DNA of 64,000 nucleotides from Paucibacter aquatile (GCF_002885975.1 NZ_POSP01000003.1:3286001-3350000); one strand, 5' to 3'. Positions 7,940 through 16,732 are shown, counted from the first letter of the stretch. Notes: generated by a model not told the origin, from the sequence alone. A program made the numbers and translations.

Positions 7940-8797
7940 TCAGGACGTGCGCTGCTCCAGCAGGAAGTTGGCGCCGTCGTACTGGCCCAGCTTGTCGACG
8001 AGATAAGGCATGGAGGCCTGCAGATCGTCGTGCAGGGTGAAGGGCGGGTTGACCACGAACATGCCGCTGCCCAGCATGCCGAAGCCGCGCACGTCTTCCT
8101 GCTGCTCAACAGTCAGGCGCACATGGAGCCAGCCCTTTTTGGCGCCGGCATCGGCGGCGGCCTTGAGCCGCTGCACCAGTTGCGCCGCTTCCAGCAGCTG
8201 CAGCTGCGGGTACCAGATCAGGAACACGCCCTCGGCAAAGCGCTCCAGGCCTTCGCGCAGGGCGGTGACGACCTTGCCGTAATCGGTCTTGAGCTCGTAG
8301 GACGGGTCCATCAGCACCACGGCGCGGCGCGAGGGCGGCGGCAGCTCGGCGCGCATGGCGCTGAAACCGTCTTTGTCGCTGACCTGGGTGTTGGGCCGGG
8401 TGGAAAGGTAAGTTTCGAGGATGCGGTAGTCGGTCGGGTGCAGCTCGTAAACGCGCAGGCGGTCGGTGTCGCGCATCAGCAGATTGGCGATGGCCGGCGA
8501 GCCCGGGTACTGGCGCAGCTGGCCGTCCGGGTTGAACAGGCGCACCGGCTCCATATAGCGGGCCAGGGGTTCGGGCAGGTCTTTGGCATCCCAGAGCTTG
8601 GAGACGCCGTGGACGTATTCGCCCTTCTTCTGCGCGTACTTGCCTTCGATCGAGTAACCGCCGGCACCCGCATGGGTGTCGACGAGGGTGTAGGGCTTCT
8701 CTTTTTCCGCCATATAGCGGAGCACCTGGGTCAGAACCAGGTGCTTGAGAACATCGGCATGGTTGCCGGCATGGAAGGCGTGGCGGTAGGCGAGCAT
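7940..8797 (-). CDS. rlmJ: 23S rRNA (adenine(2030)-N6)-methyltransferase
   Basis: A 285-residue RlmJ (YhiR) homologue that methylates A2030 of 23S rRNA using SAM. The N-terminal MLAYRHAFHAGNHADVLKH block is a family hallmark. The SAM-binding motif DTHAGAGGY (residues about 40-48) and the catalytic MDPSYELKTDY (DPPY-type, near residue 164) are both visible. Length matches E. coli RlmJ (280). It converges on the NAD(P)-binding gene with a 13-bp gap, and no partner genes flank it. Confidence 0.95.
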   Translation of the reverse strand: MLAYRHAFHAGNHADVLKHLVLTQVLRYMAEKEKPYTLVDTHAGAGGYSIEGKYAQKKGEYVHGVSKLWDAKDLPEPLARYMEPVRLFNPDGQLRQYPGSPAIANLLMRDTDRLRVYELHPTDYRILETYLSTRPNTQVSDKDGFSAMRAELPPPSRRAVVLMDPSYELKTDYGKVVTALREGLERFAEGVFLIWYPQLQLLEAAQLVQRLKAAADAGAKKGWLHVRLTVEQQEDVRGFGMLGSGMFVVNPPFTLHDDLQASMPYLVDKLGQYDGANFLLEQRTS

Positions 8798-8867
8798 GGG
8801 CGAACTGTAGCGTGCGCGGCCCGCGCGAGGGGTTTTTGCCGGGCTCGGCGAGGCCCGGAAAGCGTGC

Positions 8868-10106
8868 TCAATCGAGCGGAAAGGCGCCCGGGCTCAGGCT
8901 CCGGCCGGCGTCGTCGGCCAGGGCCACGCTGTGGTGCGGGGCCTGGAACTGGCGCTCGGGGCGCAGGATCAGACGCGGGCCGCTGGGCGCCTGGGCCAGG
9001 CCGGCGTCCACGGCCCGACCCTGCCAGCGCGAGCCGGGGCGCAGGCGGTAGTCGCCCTCAGACGCGTTGACGAAATCGTCCCAAGCGGCGTGGCCGTTGG
9101 CCGAGGCTTCCCAGTCGCGCGCCGGCACCATGCGGCTGGGGCCGGCGAACAGGTTGTTGAGCAGGCGCACGCGCACCGGCGCCGGGCCGCTCTGCGTTTT
9201 CAGCTGCAGAAAGCTGCCACTCGAGGCGCGCCGGTCGATCAGGGTGTTGTGCACCAGGATCAGTTCGTTCTCGGGCCAGACCTGGCCCTCGGCGCCGTAG
9301 GCCAGCAGGGCCGGGTTGTCGGTCTGCGCGCCTTGCACGATGAGATTGCCCATCACCCAGGCGCGGCCACCGTTGGGGAACTCCAGCTCGTAGCTGGCCC
9401 GGCCCTCGGGTTCGTCGCTGAGGCGGCTGTAGAGCAGCTGGGTGAAGGCGGCGCGGCTTTTCAGCAGGTGGCCGAAGTGGCCGTGGTGCAGATGGCAGCC
9501 AATGACACGCAGCTCGGCGATGCGGCCGACGTAGAGGTTGTGGTTGTGGCGCTGGCCCGGCAGGATGGGGCCGAATTCGCAGTCTTCGAGGCTCAGGCGC
9601 GCGTCGGCCTCGTTGTTGGTGAGCAGGCCTGTCTGGTTGCCGTGGAAGCGGCAGTCGCGAAGCTGCAAGGAGCCGCGGTCCATGCGGATGCCTGCGCCAT
9701 TGCCATCGGGCACGCGGGCGCCGCTGAAGTCAAAGCCTTCGATGCGCTGATTCTGGCCGGCGGTGACGAAGATGCCTTTGCCCATGATGTGGGCGCCCTC
9801 GGCCTTGAGCTGCACCCGGCCGCCCACGGCGCGCAGCAGCAGACCGTTCTGCGGCCAGTAGGCCACGTCGGCCCGGTACTCGCCGGCGTCCACCTCGATC
9901 AGGCAGTGGTCGCCCGCGGCTTGTGCGGCGGCGGCGAGGCTGCGCAGCGCGCGGCGCGGGCCGACTTGCAGCACTTGCCGCGCCTGCGCCCAGGCCGCCA
10001 CACTGCTGCCGGCCAGGGCGGCGGCCAGCCAGCGGCGCCGCGTGAGCTGGGCTTGGGCACAAGCAAGGGGGTAGGCAAGGGGATAGGCAAGGGGATACGC
10101 AGGCAT
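8868..10106 (-). CDS. Secreted right-handed parallel beta-helix protein
   Basis: A 412-residue protein of unknown function. After an unusual leader made of repeated YPLA units (residues 4-15) comes a Tat-like or Sec signal peptide (LTRRRWLAAALAGSSVAAWAQA, twin Arg near residue 24). The mature part has short repeating strands with stacked Asn/Gly turns (SGARVPDGNGAGIRMDRGSL, DCRFHGNQTGLLTN, NHNLYVGRIAELRVIGCH), the pattern of pectate-lyase-like parallel beta-helices, so binding or cleavage of polysaccharide is possible. No catalytic residues can be assigned. The ATG at 10106 is the only usable start. Confidence 0.75.
   Translation of the reverse strand: MPAYPLAYPLAYPLACAQAQLTRRRWLAAALAGSSVAAWAQARQVLQVGPRRALRSLAAAAQAAGDHCLIEVDAGEYRADVAYWPQNGLLLRAVGGRVQLKAEGAHIMGKGIFVTAGQNQRIEGFDFSGARVPDGNGAGIRMDRGSLQLRDCRFHGNQTGLLTNNEADARLSLEDCEFGPILPGQRHNHNLYVGRIAELRVIGCHLHHGHFGHLLKSRAAFTQLLYSRLSDEPEGRASYELEFPNGGRAWVMGNLIVQGAQTDNPALLAYGAEGQVWPENELILVHNTLIDRRASSGSFLQLKTQSGPAPVRVRLLNNLFAGPSRMVPARDWEASANGHAAWDDFVNASEGDYRLRPGSRWQGRAVDAGLAQAPSGPRLILRPERQFQAPHHSVALADDAGRSLSPGAFPLD
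10063..10098. repeat. Three 12-bp tandem repeats at the 5' end of the beta-helix gene
   Basis: Units are 10063-10074 (GCAAGGGGGTAG), 10075-10086 (GCAAGGGGATAG) and 10087-10098 (GCAAGGGGATAC). On the coding (minus) strand each unit encodes Tyr-Pro-Leu-Ala, or a near version. Because the unit length is a multiple of three, copy-number change would lengthen or shorten the leader ahead of the twin-Arg motif without a frameshift. Confidence 0.85.
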
Positions 10107-10240
10107 GGCGGCAGAGTCTATCCAGCTCCGGCATCCCGGCGCCGAGCGAGCCTTGCCACAGCGCGCAAGAACTTGCAGCCGAAGGGCCGTGCTGCGGGGG
10201 CGTTAATCTGCGCGTCCTTCTTGCTCGTTTGTTGCAGCTC

Positions 10241-11317
10241 ATGTCCAGTCTTTTCGACCCCATCCAGATCGGCGATCTTTCGCTGGCCAACCGCATCGTC
10301 ATGGCGCCGCTGACGCGCAGCCGCTCACCCGGCTTGGTGCCCGGGGAGCTGGTGGTCGAGTACTACCGCCAGCGCGCCACGGCCGGGCTGATCATCAGCG
10401 AGGGCACTCAGGTGTGCGCTGAAGGCCAGGGTTATATCGACACGCCCGGCATCCACACGCCCGAGCAAGTGGCGGGCTGGAAGCGCGTGACCGACGCGGT
10501 GCATGCCGCCGGCGGCAAGATCGCCGCCCAGCTCTGGCATGTGGGGCGCATCTCCCACACCAGCTTTCAGCCCGAAGGCCGGGCGCCGGTGTCCTCGACC
10601 GCACGTCAGGCTGCGGGCCAGAGCTTCACGAAAGAGGGGTTTGTGCCCAACTCTGCGCCGCGTGCGCTGCGCACCAAGGAGATCGCCGACGTGGTGGCCC
10701 AGTTCGTGCATGCGGCTCGCTGCGCCATGGAGGCGGGCTTCGATGCGGTCGAGGTGCACGGCGCCAACGGCTATCTGCTCGACCAGTTCATGCGCGACAG
10801 CATCAACGACCGCACAGACGACTACGGCGGTTCCATCGCCAACCGCGCGCGCTTCACCATCGAGGTGATGACGGCGGTCAGCCAGGCTATCGGCAGCGGC
10901 CGCGCCGGCCTGCGCCTGAGCCCGGTGACACCGAGCAATGACGCTGGCCCCGACAGCCAGGCCCAGACACTCTTCAACCATGTGGCCGAGCAACTGGCCC
11001 CGCTCAAGCTGGCCTTCTTGCACGTGGTGGAAGGCCAGACCGGTGGCGCGCGCGACTACGCGCCGTTTGACTACGCCGCCATGCGCGAACGCTTCGCCGG
11101 CCCCTGGATGGTCAACAACGGCTACACCCGCGAGATGGCGCTGCAAGCCGTGGCCGACAAGCGCGCCGACCTGGTCGCCTTCGGCCGCCCCTTCATCTCC
11201 AACCCCGACCTGGTGCGCCGCCTGCGCCTCAACGCCGAGCTGCAAACCCCGGACCGCGCGACGATGTACGGCGGCGGGGCGCAGGGGTATACGGACTATC
11301 CGGCTCTGGGCGGCTGA
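10241..11317 (+). CDS. Alkene reductase, Old Yellow Enzyme family (NemA-like)
   Basis: A 358-residue FMN-dependent (beta/alpha)8-barrel enzyme that reduces activated C=C bonds of enones or nitro-compounds using NADPH. Family hallmarks in order: SLANRIVMAPLTRSRS (residues about 14-30), GTQVCAEGQGY, AAQLWHVGRISHTSFQP (near residue 97), then FDAVEVHGANGYLLDQF (substrate His/Asn pair, near residue 170) and LVAFGRPFISNPDLVRRL at the C-terminus. The ATG at 10241 matches the family N-terminus; a TTG 12 bp upstream does not. It converges on the S9 peptidase gene with a 3-bp gap. Confidence 0.94.
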   Translation: MSSLFDPIQIGDLSLANRIVMAPLTRSRSPGLVPGELVVEYYRQRATAGLIISEGTQVCAEGQGYIDTPGIHTPEQVAGWKRVTDAVHAAGGKIAAQLWHVGRISHTSFQPEGRAPVSSTARQAAGQSFTKEGFVPNSAPRALRTKEIADVVAQFVHAARCAMEAGFDAVEVHGANGYLLDQFMRDSINDRTDDYGGSIANRARFTIEVMTAVSQAIGSGRAGLRLSPVTPSNDAGPDSQAQTLFNHVAEQLAPLKLAFLHVVEGQTGGARDYAPFDYAAMRERFAGPWMVNNGYTREMALQAVADKRADLVAFGRPFISNPDLVRRLRLNAELQTPDRATMYGGGAQGYTDYPALGG

Positions 11318-11320
11318 GTT

Positions 11321-13324
11321 TCAGCTGGTGATACGGCCGGGACCGATGGTCTTGGCGAGGAACTTCTCCAGGTCGCCAAACAGCCGCAGGCGATAGGGAT
11401 AGTGGCTCAGCTGGTGGTCGCCGTTCTCCAGGGTCACAAACTCATGGGGCTTGCCGGCGGCCTTGAGGGCTTCGGCCATCCAGACGCTGTGGCGGTACAT
11501 GGCTTGGCGATCGTGGGTGCCATGGATCAAGTAGATCGGCACCTGGATCTTGTCGGCATGGAAACGTGGTGAGGTGGCGCGCAGACGTTCGGCGTCGTCT
11601 CTGTAATGCCCCAGCTGTCGCCGCATGGTTTCTTTGCTGGAGTCCTGACCGTCTTCTTCGGTCAATTCCAGCAGATCAGTGACTGGAGCAAATGCGAACG
11701 CACCCTTGAACAGCTTGGGTGTCTTGATCGCACCCATCAAGGCCGCGTAACCGCCGTAGCTTGCGCCGACGATGGCCACTCGGTCGGGGTCGGCGATGCC
11801 TCTTTTGACGAATTCGGCGACGGCATCCGTCAAGTCATCCTGCATCTCCAGTCCCCAGCGCCGCAGGCCGGCTTCCATAAAGGCGCGCCCTTGGCCGGTC
11901 GAGCCCCGGAAGTTCACCTGTAGGACGGCATAGCCACGGTCGGCCATGAAGGAGACCCATTCGTCGAACTCCGGGCCGTCATCAGAGATCGGTCCGCCAT
12001 GTGGAAACAGAACCAAAGGCAGGGGTTTGCCCTTTTGGGCGCCGAGGGGGTGGGTCAAATAGCCCTTGATGAGCAGTCCGTCTCGCGCTTTGTAACTGAT
12101 GGGCTGTTTGACAGCCAGCTTGCTTGGATTCAGCTCTGGGTACATCTGCGCAAGCTGCTTGATGCTGGGGTTGTCACCTTCCTCACCGAGATACCAGGTG
12201 GCCGGTAGTCCTGTTTTGCTGGAGCGAAGCACGTAGCGCAAGCCATTGCCGCTGACGCTGCCGATCTGGTTGAACCGATTCGGCAAGGCTTCATCCAGCG
12301 CCTTCTGCCATTCCTTGTACTTGGCGTCCCAGAAGTAGACGCTCGAATCACCTTCGCGCGTCGTGTTGATGCCGACGGCTTCGCCTCTGGCGTCATAAAT
12401 CAGGCTTCCGTCCAGGTCGTAGCCTTCGTCGCCGAGTTTCAGGGTCAAGGGGTACTTGGGATCGCGCAGGTCCAATGTATGGACGGCCGACAGGCCTTTG
12501 TGCGTGGCCAGCACATAGAGTTGCTCGGGATCCAGGCCAAAGCCAAGGACCGACAAATCATGGTTGGCCCCCGGCGCGTACTGTCGGAGCACACGCCAGT
12601 TGCTTCCATCCGTGTTGCAGACCCAGATCGAATACTCGCCCAGTTCATCCATGCACATGGCCACACGCGCCCGGTGTTGTCGATCCGTGATCCAGCCCAC
12701 CGCCTCTGGGCGTCCGCCCGAATAGAACACGCGTTCGCCGGTGTCCACGTTGATCTTGAAGATGACCCGGGTATAGCTGCGCTCGCTGTTGGGAAGGTGC
12801 ATCAGGATGTGCTTACCGTCCTCAGGCAGCCAGTCGATGACGCGGTCTTGGTTGGCGGCCCAACGCAAGGCGTTGCTGCCAATCTTGGCCTTGACGAGGT
12901 TGATCAGGTTGCTGCCATCCGCGTTGACAGCCATCAGACGTGTCTCCATCGTCGGGATGCTTTGCACCACGTTGATCATGCGTTGTGACGGGAACCGCAA
13001 GCTCAACACCAGGCGATCGTTGTTGACCCAGCGAATCCACTTGAAGTTGAACTCCAAGTTTTCAGTGGACAGCACGGACTGGACGGGCCCGCCCGTAAAT
13101 GCGCGCGTGATCAAGGTGCTGGTACTGCCGTTGTTGATGATGGCGGCCAGGCGTTCACCATTGGGCGAAAGCGCGATCCGCTCCATCAATGGGCGCCGGG
13201 CAAAGGCCTCGATGGGGTGCTGTTTAGGGACTGCTTCGGTATCAGCCCAAGCCGTCAGTGCAGGTTGAGCAATACAACTGCCCGCCATGCCTTTCAAGAT
13301 CCAGCGACGATTCTTGTTATCCAT
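11321..13324 (-). CDS. S9-family prolyl oligopeptidase, exported
   Basis: A 667-residue peptidase. The N-terminus (NRRWILKGMAGSCIAQPALT) looks like a twin-arginine signal peptide, so it is probably periplasmic. A beta-propeller region occupies residues about 60-400. The alpha/beta-hydrolase domain shows the nucleophile elbow GASYGGYAALMG near residue 520, the Asp in HGTHDRQAMY and the His in GDHQLSHY, all of which are required for activity. The typical LPLVLFPHGGP oxyanion strand is present. The gene is visibly less GC-rich than its neighbours and uses more A/T-ending codons, which may indicate transfer. Start is the ATG at 13324 with an AGGGA ribosome-binding site. Confidence 0.9.
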   Translation of the reverse strand: MDNKNRRWILKGMAGSCIAQPALTAWADTEAVPKQHPIEAFARRPLMERIALSPNGERLAAIINNGSTSTLITRAFTGGPVQSVLSTENLEFNFKWIRWVNNDRLVLSLRFPSQRMINVVQSIPTMETRLMAVNADGSNLINLVKAKIGSNALRWAANQDRVIDWLPEDGKHILMHLPNSERSYTRVIFKINVDTGERVFYSGGRPEAVGWITDRQHRARVAMCMDELGEYSIWVCNTDGSNWRVLRQYAPGANHDLSVLGFGLDPEQLYVLATHKGLSAVHTLDLRDPKYPLTLKLGDEGYDLDGSLIYDARGEAVGINTTREGDSSVYFWDAKYKEWQKALDEALPNRFNQIGSVSGNGLRYVLRSSKTGLPATWYLGEEGDNPSIKQLAQMYPELNPSKLAVKQPISYKARDGLLIKGYLTHPLGAQKGKPLPLVLFPHGGPISDDGPEFDEWVSFMADRGYAVLQVNFRGSTGQGRAFMEAGLRRWGLEMQDDLTDAVAEFVKRGIADPDRVAIVGASYGGYAALMGAIKTPKLFKGAFAFAPVTDLLELTEEDGQDSSKETMRRQLGHYRDDAERLRATSPRFHADKIQVPIYLIHGTHDRQAMYRHSVWMAEALKAAGKPHEFVTLENGDHQLSHYPYRLRLFGDLEKFLAKTIGPGRITS

Positions 13325-13419
13325 ATTCCCTGCTCCCCCCTGGGCCTGTCGCCCGTCCTTGTGGAAATGGGGCGCATTTTTGGGGGTAGTGGGCCTTGGG
13401 GCGATGGGTATTTGCCCGG

Positions 13420-13448
13420 CCCTCCAAGGAGGGAGTGTGGTCCCTCGT
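13420..13448. other. Overlapping alternative hairpins between the MOSC and S9 genes
   Basis: CCCTCC at 13420-13425 pairs with GGAGGG at 13428-13433, and GAGGGA at 13429-13434 can instead pair with TCCCTC around a 6-nt loop (up to about 13446). The two structures are mutually exclusive. They lie just past the 3' end of the minus-strand MOSC gene, before the S9 gene. There is no T-tract, so a simple intrinsic terminator is not supported. Confidence 0.35.
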
Positions 13449-13454
13449 CTTTTC

Positions 13455-14027
13455 TCAGCGCTTGGTTTTCGCTCGGAACAGCTCCGTCACCCCGACCTCA
13501 CGTGGCCCCGCAATCAACTCAAACGTCTCACCCGCACATAACTCGCCAGCTACCTTGACCGCCAGGTAGAAGCCGCACCAGCCGCTTTCACTCATCAGCT
13601 TGGCGGCCTTGTTGAAGCCCATCACGGCATTGAACTTGAAGCAAGGGAAACGCGGCTCGGTGACGATCAGTTCGACCTGCTCGAAGCGCAACACATCGCC
13701 GATCCAGACCTGGCTTTCCAACAGGCCGGACAGGGTCAGGTTTTCGCCCAGGCTGCCCGGCGGCAGCGGCGCACCCCATTCAGCCACGCCAGCCTGCGCG
13801 CGAACGGTTTGCCAGAAGGTGTAATGCTCTTGCGGGTAGGCGTAGACGGCCTTGCTCAGCCCACCGTGGACGCTGAGGTCTGCTTGCTCATCGCCGGCCA
13901 GCCCCAGGGCCGTGAGGGCAACCGGCCCGTCGACCGAGCGCTTCTGGATGCCGCTCAGGGTTTCTCGGCCGTCGAGGGTGCGCAAGGCTTGCGCCTTGGC
14001 GATGTTGATGCGGGTCAGGGTGCTCAT
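13455..14027 (-). CDS. MOSC domain protein, YiiM-like
   Basis: A 190-residue MOSC (molybdenum cofactor sulfurase C-terminal) protein. The core includes HGGLSKAVYAYPQEHYTFW (near residue 54), PGSLGENLTLSGL (near residue 89), a VWIGDVLRFEQVELIVTEPR strand pair, and the conserved Cys in PRFPCFKF (near residue 129), which is the presumed sulfur or Moco ligand. YiiM-type proteins help reduce N-hydroxylated compounds with Moco. No molybdopterin genes are adjacent. Start ATG at 14027 gives a compact N-terminus. Confidence 0.9.
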   Translation of the reverse strand: MSTLTRINIAKAQALRTLDGRETLSGIQKRSVDGPVALTALGLAGDEQADLSVHGGLSKAVYAYPQEHYTFWQTVRAQAGVAEWGAPLPPGSLGENLTLSGLLESQVWIGDVLRFEQVELIVTEPRFPCFKFNAVMGFNKAAKLMSESGWCGFYLAVKVAGELCAGETFELIAGPREVGVTELFRAKTKR

Positions 14028-14369
14028 GCCCCGGAGTGTGACAAATCTGGCGCCAGACCCGGCGGCATCCGTTGGATTTCGCCCCAGGCATGAATCTATT
14101 CAGGAAATGCATGACCTCGGGTTCTCCGAGAGTTACGGTGTCGTTACATTGGGGTGACAATTGCCAACCCGCCGAAAACGGCGGAGTTTTGGACGCCAAA
14201 CCGCCGCTTTCCCACGAGGACCGGCGTTGCCTGAGAGAGCCAATGCCGGACACGCCGGTGCTGGTCATCAGCGGCATTGGGTCAGGCCCGGCTTGCATCC
14301 GCTCCTGAAAATGTGAGTGCATGCTTACGAGCTTGACCCAATTCTGCTTTTATATTGATTGGGAACGCT
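14028..14369. other. Intergenic region / long leader upstream of pckG
   Basis: This 342-bp stretch lies between the divergent MOSC and pckG genes and must carry both promoters. It contains a small perfect hairpin (CCGCCG at 14169-14174, loop AAAA, CGGCGG at 14179-14184, then AGTTTT), and a GC-rich part at 14220-14300 with several CCGG/GGCATT inverted elements. An A/T-rich stretch (14341-14360) lies directly before the pckG start. I could not fit a convincing -35/-10 pair: a TTGACC at 14333 and TATATT at 14351 are only 12 nt apart. No known riboswitch fold was recognised. Confidence 0.4.
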
Positions 14370-16238
14370 ATGAACCAACCCGTGATGGAAGGGCTGCGCC
14401 TGAACGTGCCGGCTTTTGTGAAACACCAGCGCTTGATCGCCTGGGTGGCCGAGGTCGCTGCACTGACCCAGGCCAAGGATGTGTACTGGTGCGACGGCTC
14501 TGAAGAGGAGTACGACCGCCTCTGCGCCCAGTTGGTCGCCGCCGGTACCTTCAAGAAACTCAATCCGGCCCTGCGCCCGAACAGCTACCTCGCCTGCAGC
14601 GACCCCAGCGATGTGGCGCGCGTGGAAGACCGCACCTACATCTGCTCGGCCAAGAAGGAAGACGCCGGCCCGACCAACAACTGGATGGACCCGGCCGAGA
14701 TGCGCAGCCTGCTGCAGACCGGCGACAAGGCTCTGTTCAAGGGCGCCATGGCCGGCCGCACGCTCTACGTCGTGCCCTTCAGCATGGGCCCGATCGGTTC
14801 GCCCATTGCCCACATCGGCATTGAGCTGTCCGACAGCCCCTACGTCGCCGTGAACATGCGCACCATGACCCGCATGGGCCGTGCCGTGCTGGACGTGCTG
14901 GGCCAGGACGGCACTTTCGTGCCCTGCGTGCACACCGTTGGCGCGCCGCTGCAGCCGGGCCAAGCCGATGTGAAGTGGCCGTGCAACCAGACCAAGTACA
15001 TCGTCCATTTCCCGGAAACCCGTGAAATCTGGTCCTACGGCTCGGGCTATGGCGGCAATGCCTTGCTGGGCAAGAAGTGCTTTGCCCTGCGCATCGCTTC
15101 GACCATGGGCCGCGATCAAGGCTGGCTGGCCGAGCACATGCTGATCCTGGGCGTGACCTCGCCGGAAGGCAAGAAGTACCACTTCGCCGCCGCCTTCCCC
15201 AGCGCCTGTGGCAAGACCAACTTCTCCATGCTGATTCCGCCGGCTGCGTTTGAAGGCTGGAAGGTCACCACCATCGGTGATGACATCGCCTGGATCAAGC
15301 CCGGTGCCGACGGTCGCCTGTACGCCATCAATCCTGAAGCCGGTTACTTCGGTGTCGCCCCGGGCACCAACACGCTGACCAACTTCAACTGCATGGCCAG
15401 CCTGAACAAGAACGTGATCTTCACCAACGTCGGCCTGACCGACGAGGGCGATGTCTGGTGGGAAGGCATGACCGACACCCCGCCGGCCCACCTGATCGAC
15501 TGGCAAGGCAAGGACTGGACCCCGGCCATCGCCAAGGAAACCGGTGCCAAGGCCGCACACCCCAACGCCCGTTTCACCGTCTCGGCCATCAACAACCCGG
15601 CGCTCGACGCCGATTGGGACAACCCGGCCGGCGTGCCCATCGACGCCTTCATCTTTGGCGGCCGCCGCTCGACCACCGTGCCTCTGGTGACCGAAGCCCG
15701 CGATTGGGTGGAAGGCGTCTACATGGCCGCCACCATGGGCTCGGAAACCACCGCCGCCGCTGCCGGCCAGCAAGGCGTGGTGCGCCGCGACCCCTTCGCC
15801 ATGCTGCCCTTCATGGGCTACAACATGAGCGACTATTTCCAGCATTGGCTGGACATGGGCAAGAAGTTGCAAGCCTCAGGGGCCAAGTTGCCGGCCATCT
15901 ACTGCGTGAACTGGTTCCGCAAGGGCGCCGACGGCAAGTTCGTCTGGCCCGGCTATGGCGAAAACATGCGCGTGCTGAAGTGGATGCTGGACCGCGTCGA
16001 AGGCACGGGCCAGGGCGAGGAGCATGCGTTCGGCGTCACTCCGCGCTACCAGGATATCAACTGGCAAGGTTTGGACTTCAGCCAGGAGCAGTTCAACATC
16101 ACCACCCATATCGACAAGGCCGCCTGGGCGGTCGAGATGGGCCTGCATGAAGAGCTGTTCGCCCAGCTGGCGTATCACCTGCCGGCCGAACTGCCCGCCA
16201 CCAAGGCCAAGATCGAAGCGCGCCTGGCCGCCGAGTGA
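14370..16238 (+). CDS. pckG: Phosphoenolpyruvate carboxykinase (GTP)
   Basis: A 622-residue cytosolic enzyme that converts oxaloacetate plus GTP to PEP, GDP and CO2, the entry step of gluconeogenesis. The kinase P-loop FPSACGKTNFSML lies near residue 280, the metal-binding and GTP regions are intact (WKVTTIGDDIAWIKPG; FGGRRSTTVPLV near residue 430), and the length matches the GTP-dependent family rather than the shorter ATP-dependent one. Start ATG at 14370 is chosen over a TTG five codons upstream. A strong terminator follows 56 bp after the stop. Confidence 0.97.
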   Translation: MNQPVMEGLRLNVPAFVKHQRLIAWVAEVAALTQAKDVYWCDGSEEEYDRLCAQLVAAGTFKKLNPALRPNSYLACSDPSDVARVEDRTYICSAKKEDAGPTNNWMDPAEMRSLLQTGDKALFKGAMAGRTLYVVPFSMGPIGSPIAHIGIELSDSPYVAVNMRTMTRMGRAVLDVLGQDGTFVPCVHTVGAPLQPGQADVKWPCNQTKYIVHFPETREIWSYGSGYGGNALLGKKCFALRIASTMGRDQGWLAEHMLILGVTSPEGKKYHFAAAFPSACGKTNFSMLIPPAAFEGWKVTTIGDDIAWIKPGADGRLYAINPEAGYFGVAPGTNTLTNFNCMASLNKNVIFTNVGLTDEGDVWWEGMTDTPPAHLIDWQGKDWTPAIAKETGAKAAHPNARFTVSAINNPALDADWDNPAGVPIDAFIFGGRRSTTVPLVTEARDWVEGVYMAATMGSETTAAAAGQQGVVRRDPFAMLPFMGYNMSDYFQHWLDMGKKLQASGAKLPAIYCVNWFRKGADGKFVWPGYGENMRVLKWMLDRVEGTGQGEEHAFGVTPRYQDINWQGLDFSQEQFNITTHIDKAAWAVEMGLHEELFAQLAYHLPAELPATKAKIEARLAAE

Positions 16239-16293
16239 TGCCTCTCTGAGCCTGGCCTTTGTCGCAAGCGCAGCAAAGGCCGGTATGCAAAGC

Positions 16294-16320
16294 AAAAAGC
16301 CCGCAGAAGCGGGCTTTTTT
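16294..16320 (+). terminator. Rho-independent terminator after pckG
   Basis: An 11-bp stem: AAAAAGCCCGC at 16294-16304, loop AGAA, GCGGGCTTTTT at 16309-16319, followed by a further T. The A-rich left arm means it can also stop transcripts of the small minus-strand gene at 16356. Confidence 0.92.
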
Positions 16321-16355
16321 ACGTCCGTAGGCAGCTCGAGGCTGCCCGCTCGAAC

Positions 16356-16604
16356 TCAGCGGCGGCAGTTGGCGGCGCGCAGTTCGGCCGCGAAGGTGGG
16401 CATGCTGTCCTGGTAGAAATCGGCCAGGGCCAGCAGTTCGCGCTGGGCGCGGGCTTCGGCAGCAGCGGCCATGCGGGCCTTGACGGATTCGATCAGACGC
16501 AGCCAGACGCGGGCGCCGATGGCGGTGAAGGTGCCGCCATGACGCACGTTTTGACGCAGGTTCTGACGTGCGGGGAGGCCGAAAGTTTGGGTCGCGATGC
16601 TCAT
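16356..16604 (-). CDS. Small basic protein, DUF1127/YjiS-like
   Basis: An 82-residue protein that is rich in Arg and Ala. Residues about 30-75 (RVWLRLIESVKARMAAAAEA, then AQRELLALADFYQDSMP) resemble the DUF1127 pattern, a Trp-containing helix followed by a conserved REL segment; such proteins occur in RNA- or metabolism-related small regulators, but this assignment is tentative. The ATG at 16604 is preceded by AGGA at a spacing of about 6 nt; the upstream in-frame ATG lacks one. It is divergent from the LysR gene at 16733 across a perfect dyad, so the two are probably coregulated. Confidence 0.62.
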   Translation of the reverse strand: MSIATQTFGLPARQNLRQNVRHGGTFTAIGARVWLRLIESVKARMAAAAEARAQRELLALADFYQDSMPTFAAELRAANCRR

Positions 16605-16689
16605 GGCAATTCCTGGTGGGTGGTTTTTTGAACCGATGCGTGATTGTCGGGTAAACCCTAGTGCGATTGCCAATGAATTGTTGGAATTG

Positions 16690-16714
16690 AAGATATAAAC
16701 AAGTCATATATCTT
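16690..16714. promoter_or_regulatory. Perfect dyad, candidate LysR operator
   Basis: AAGATATA at 16690-16697 and TATATCTT at 16707-16714 form a perfect 8-bp inverted repeat with a 9-nt spacer. The inner bases match the LysR-type T-N11-A rule. It lies 19 bp upstream of the LysR start and between two divergent genes, the usual place for an autoregulatory site. It is very A/T-rich against a GC-rich background, so a chance occurrence is unlikely. Confidence 0.6.
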
Positions 16715-16732
16715 GGAGCCACGGGCGCCGCA

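Noticed and set aside
14220..14300. A riboswitch in the pckG leader (glycine- or c-di-GMP-like GC hairpins)
   Set aside because: I could not match the conserved core sequences of any known riboswitch class; only generic GC-rich inverted elements are present.
14333..14356. Promoter TTGACC / TATATT before pckG
   Set aside because: The two hexamers are only 12 nt apart, far from the needed 16-18, so they cannot form one sigma-70 promoter.
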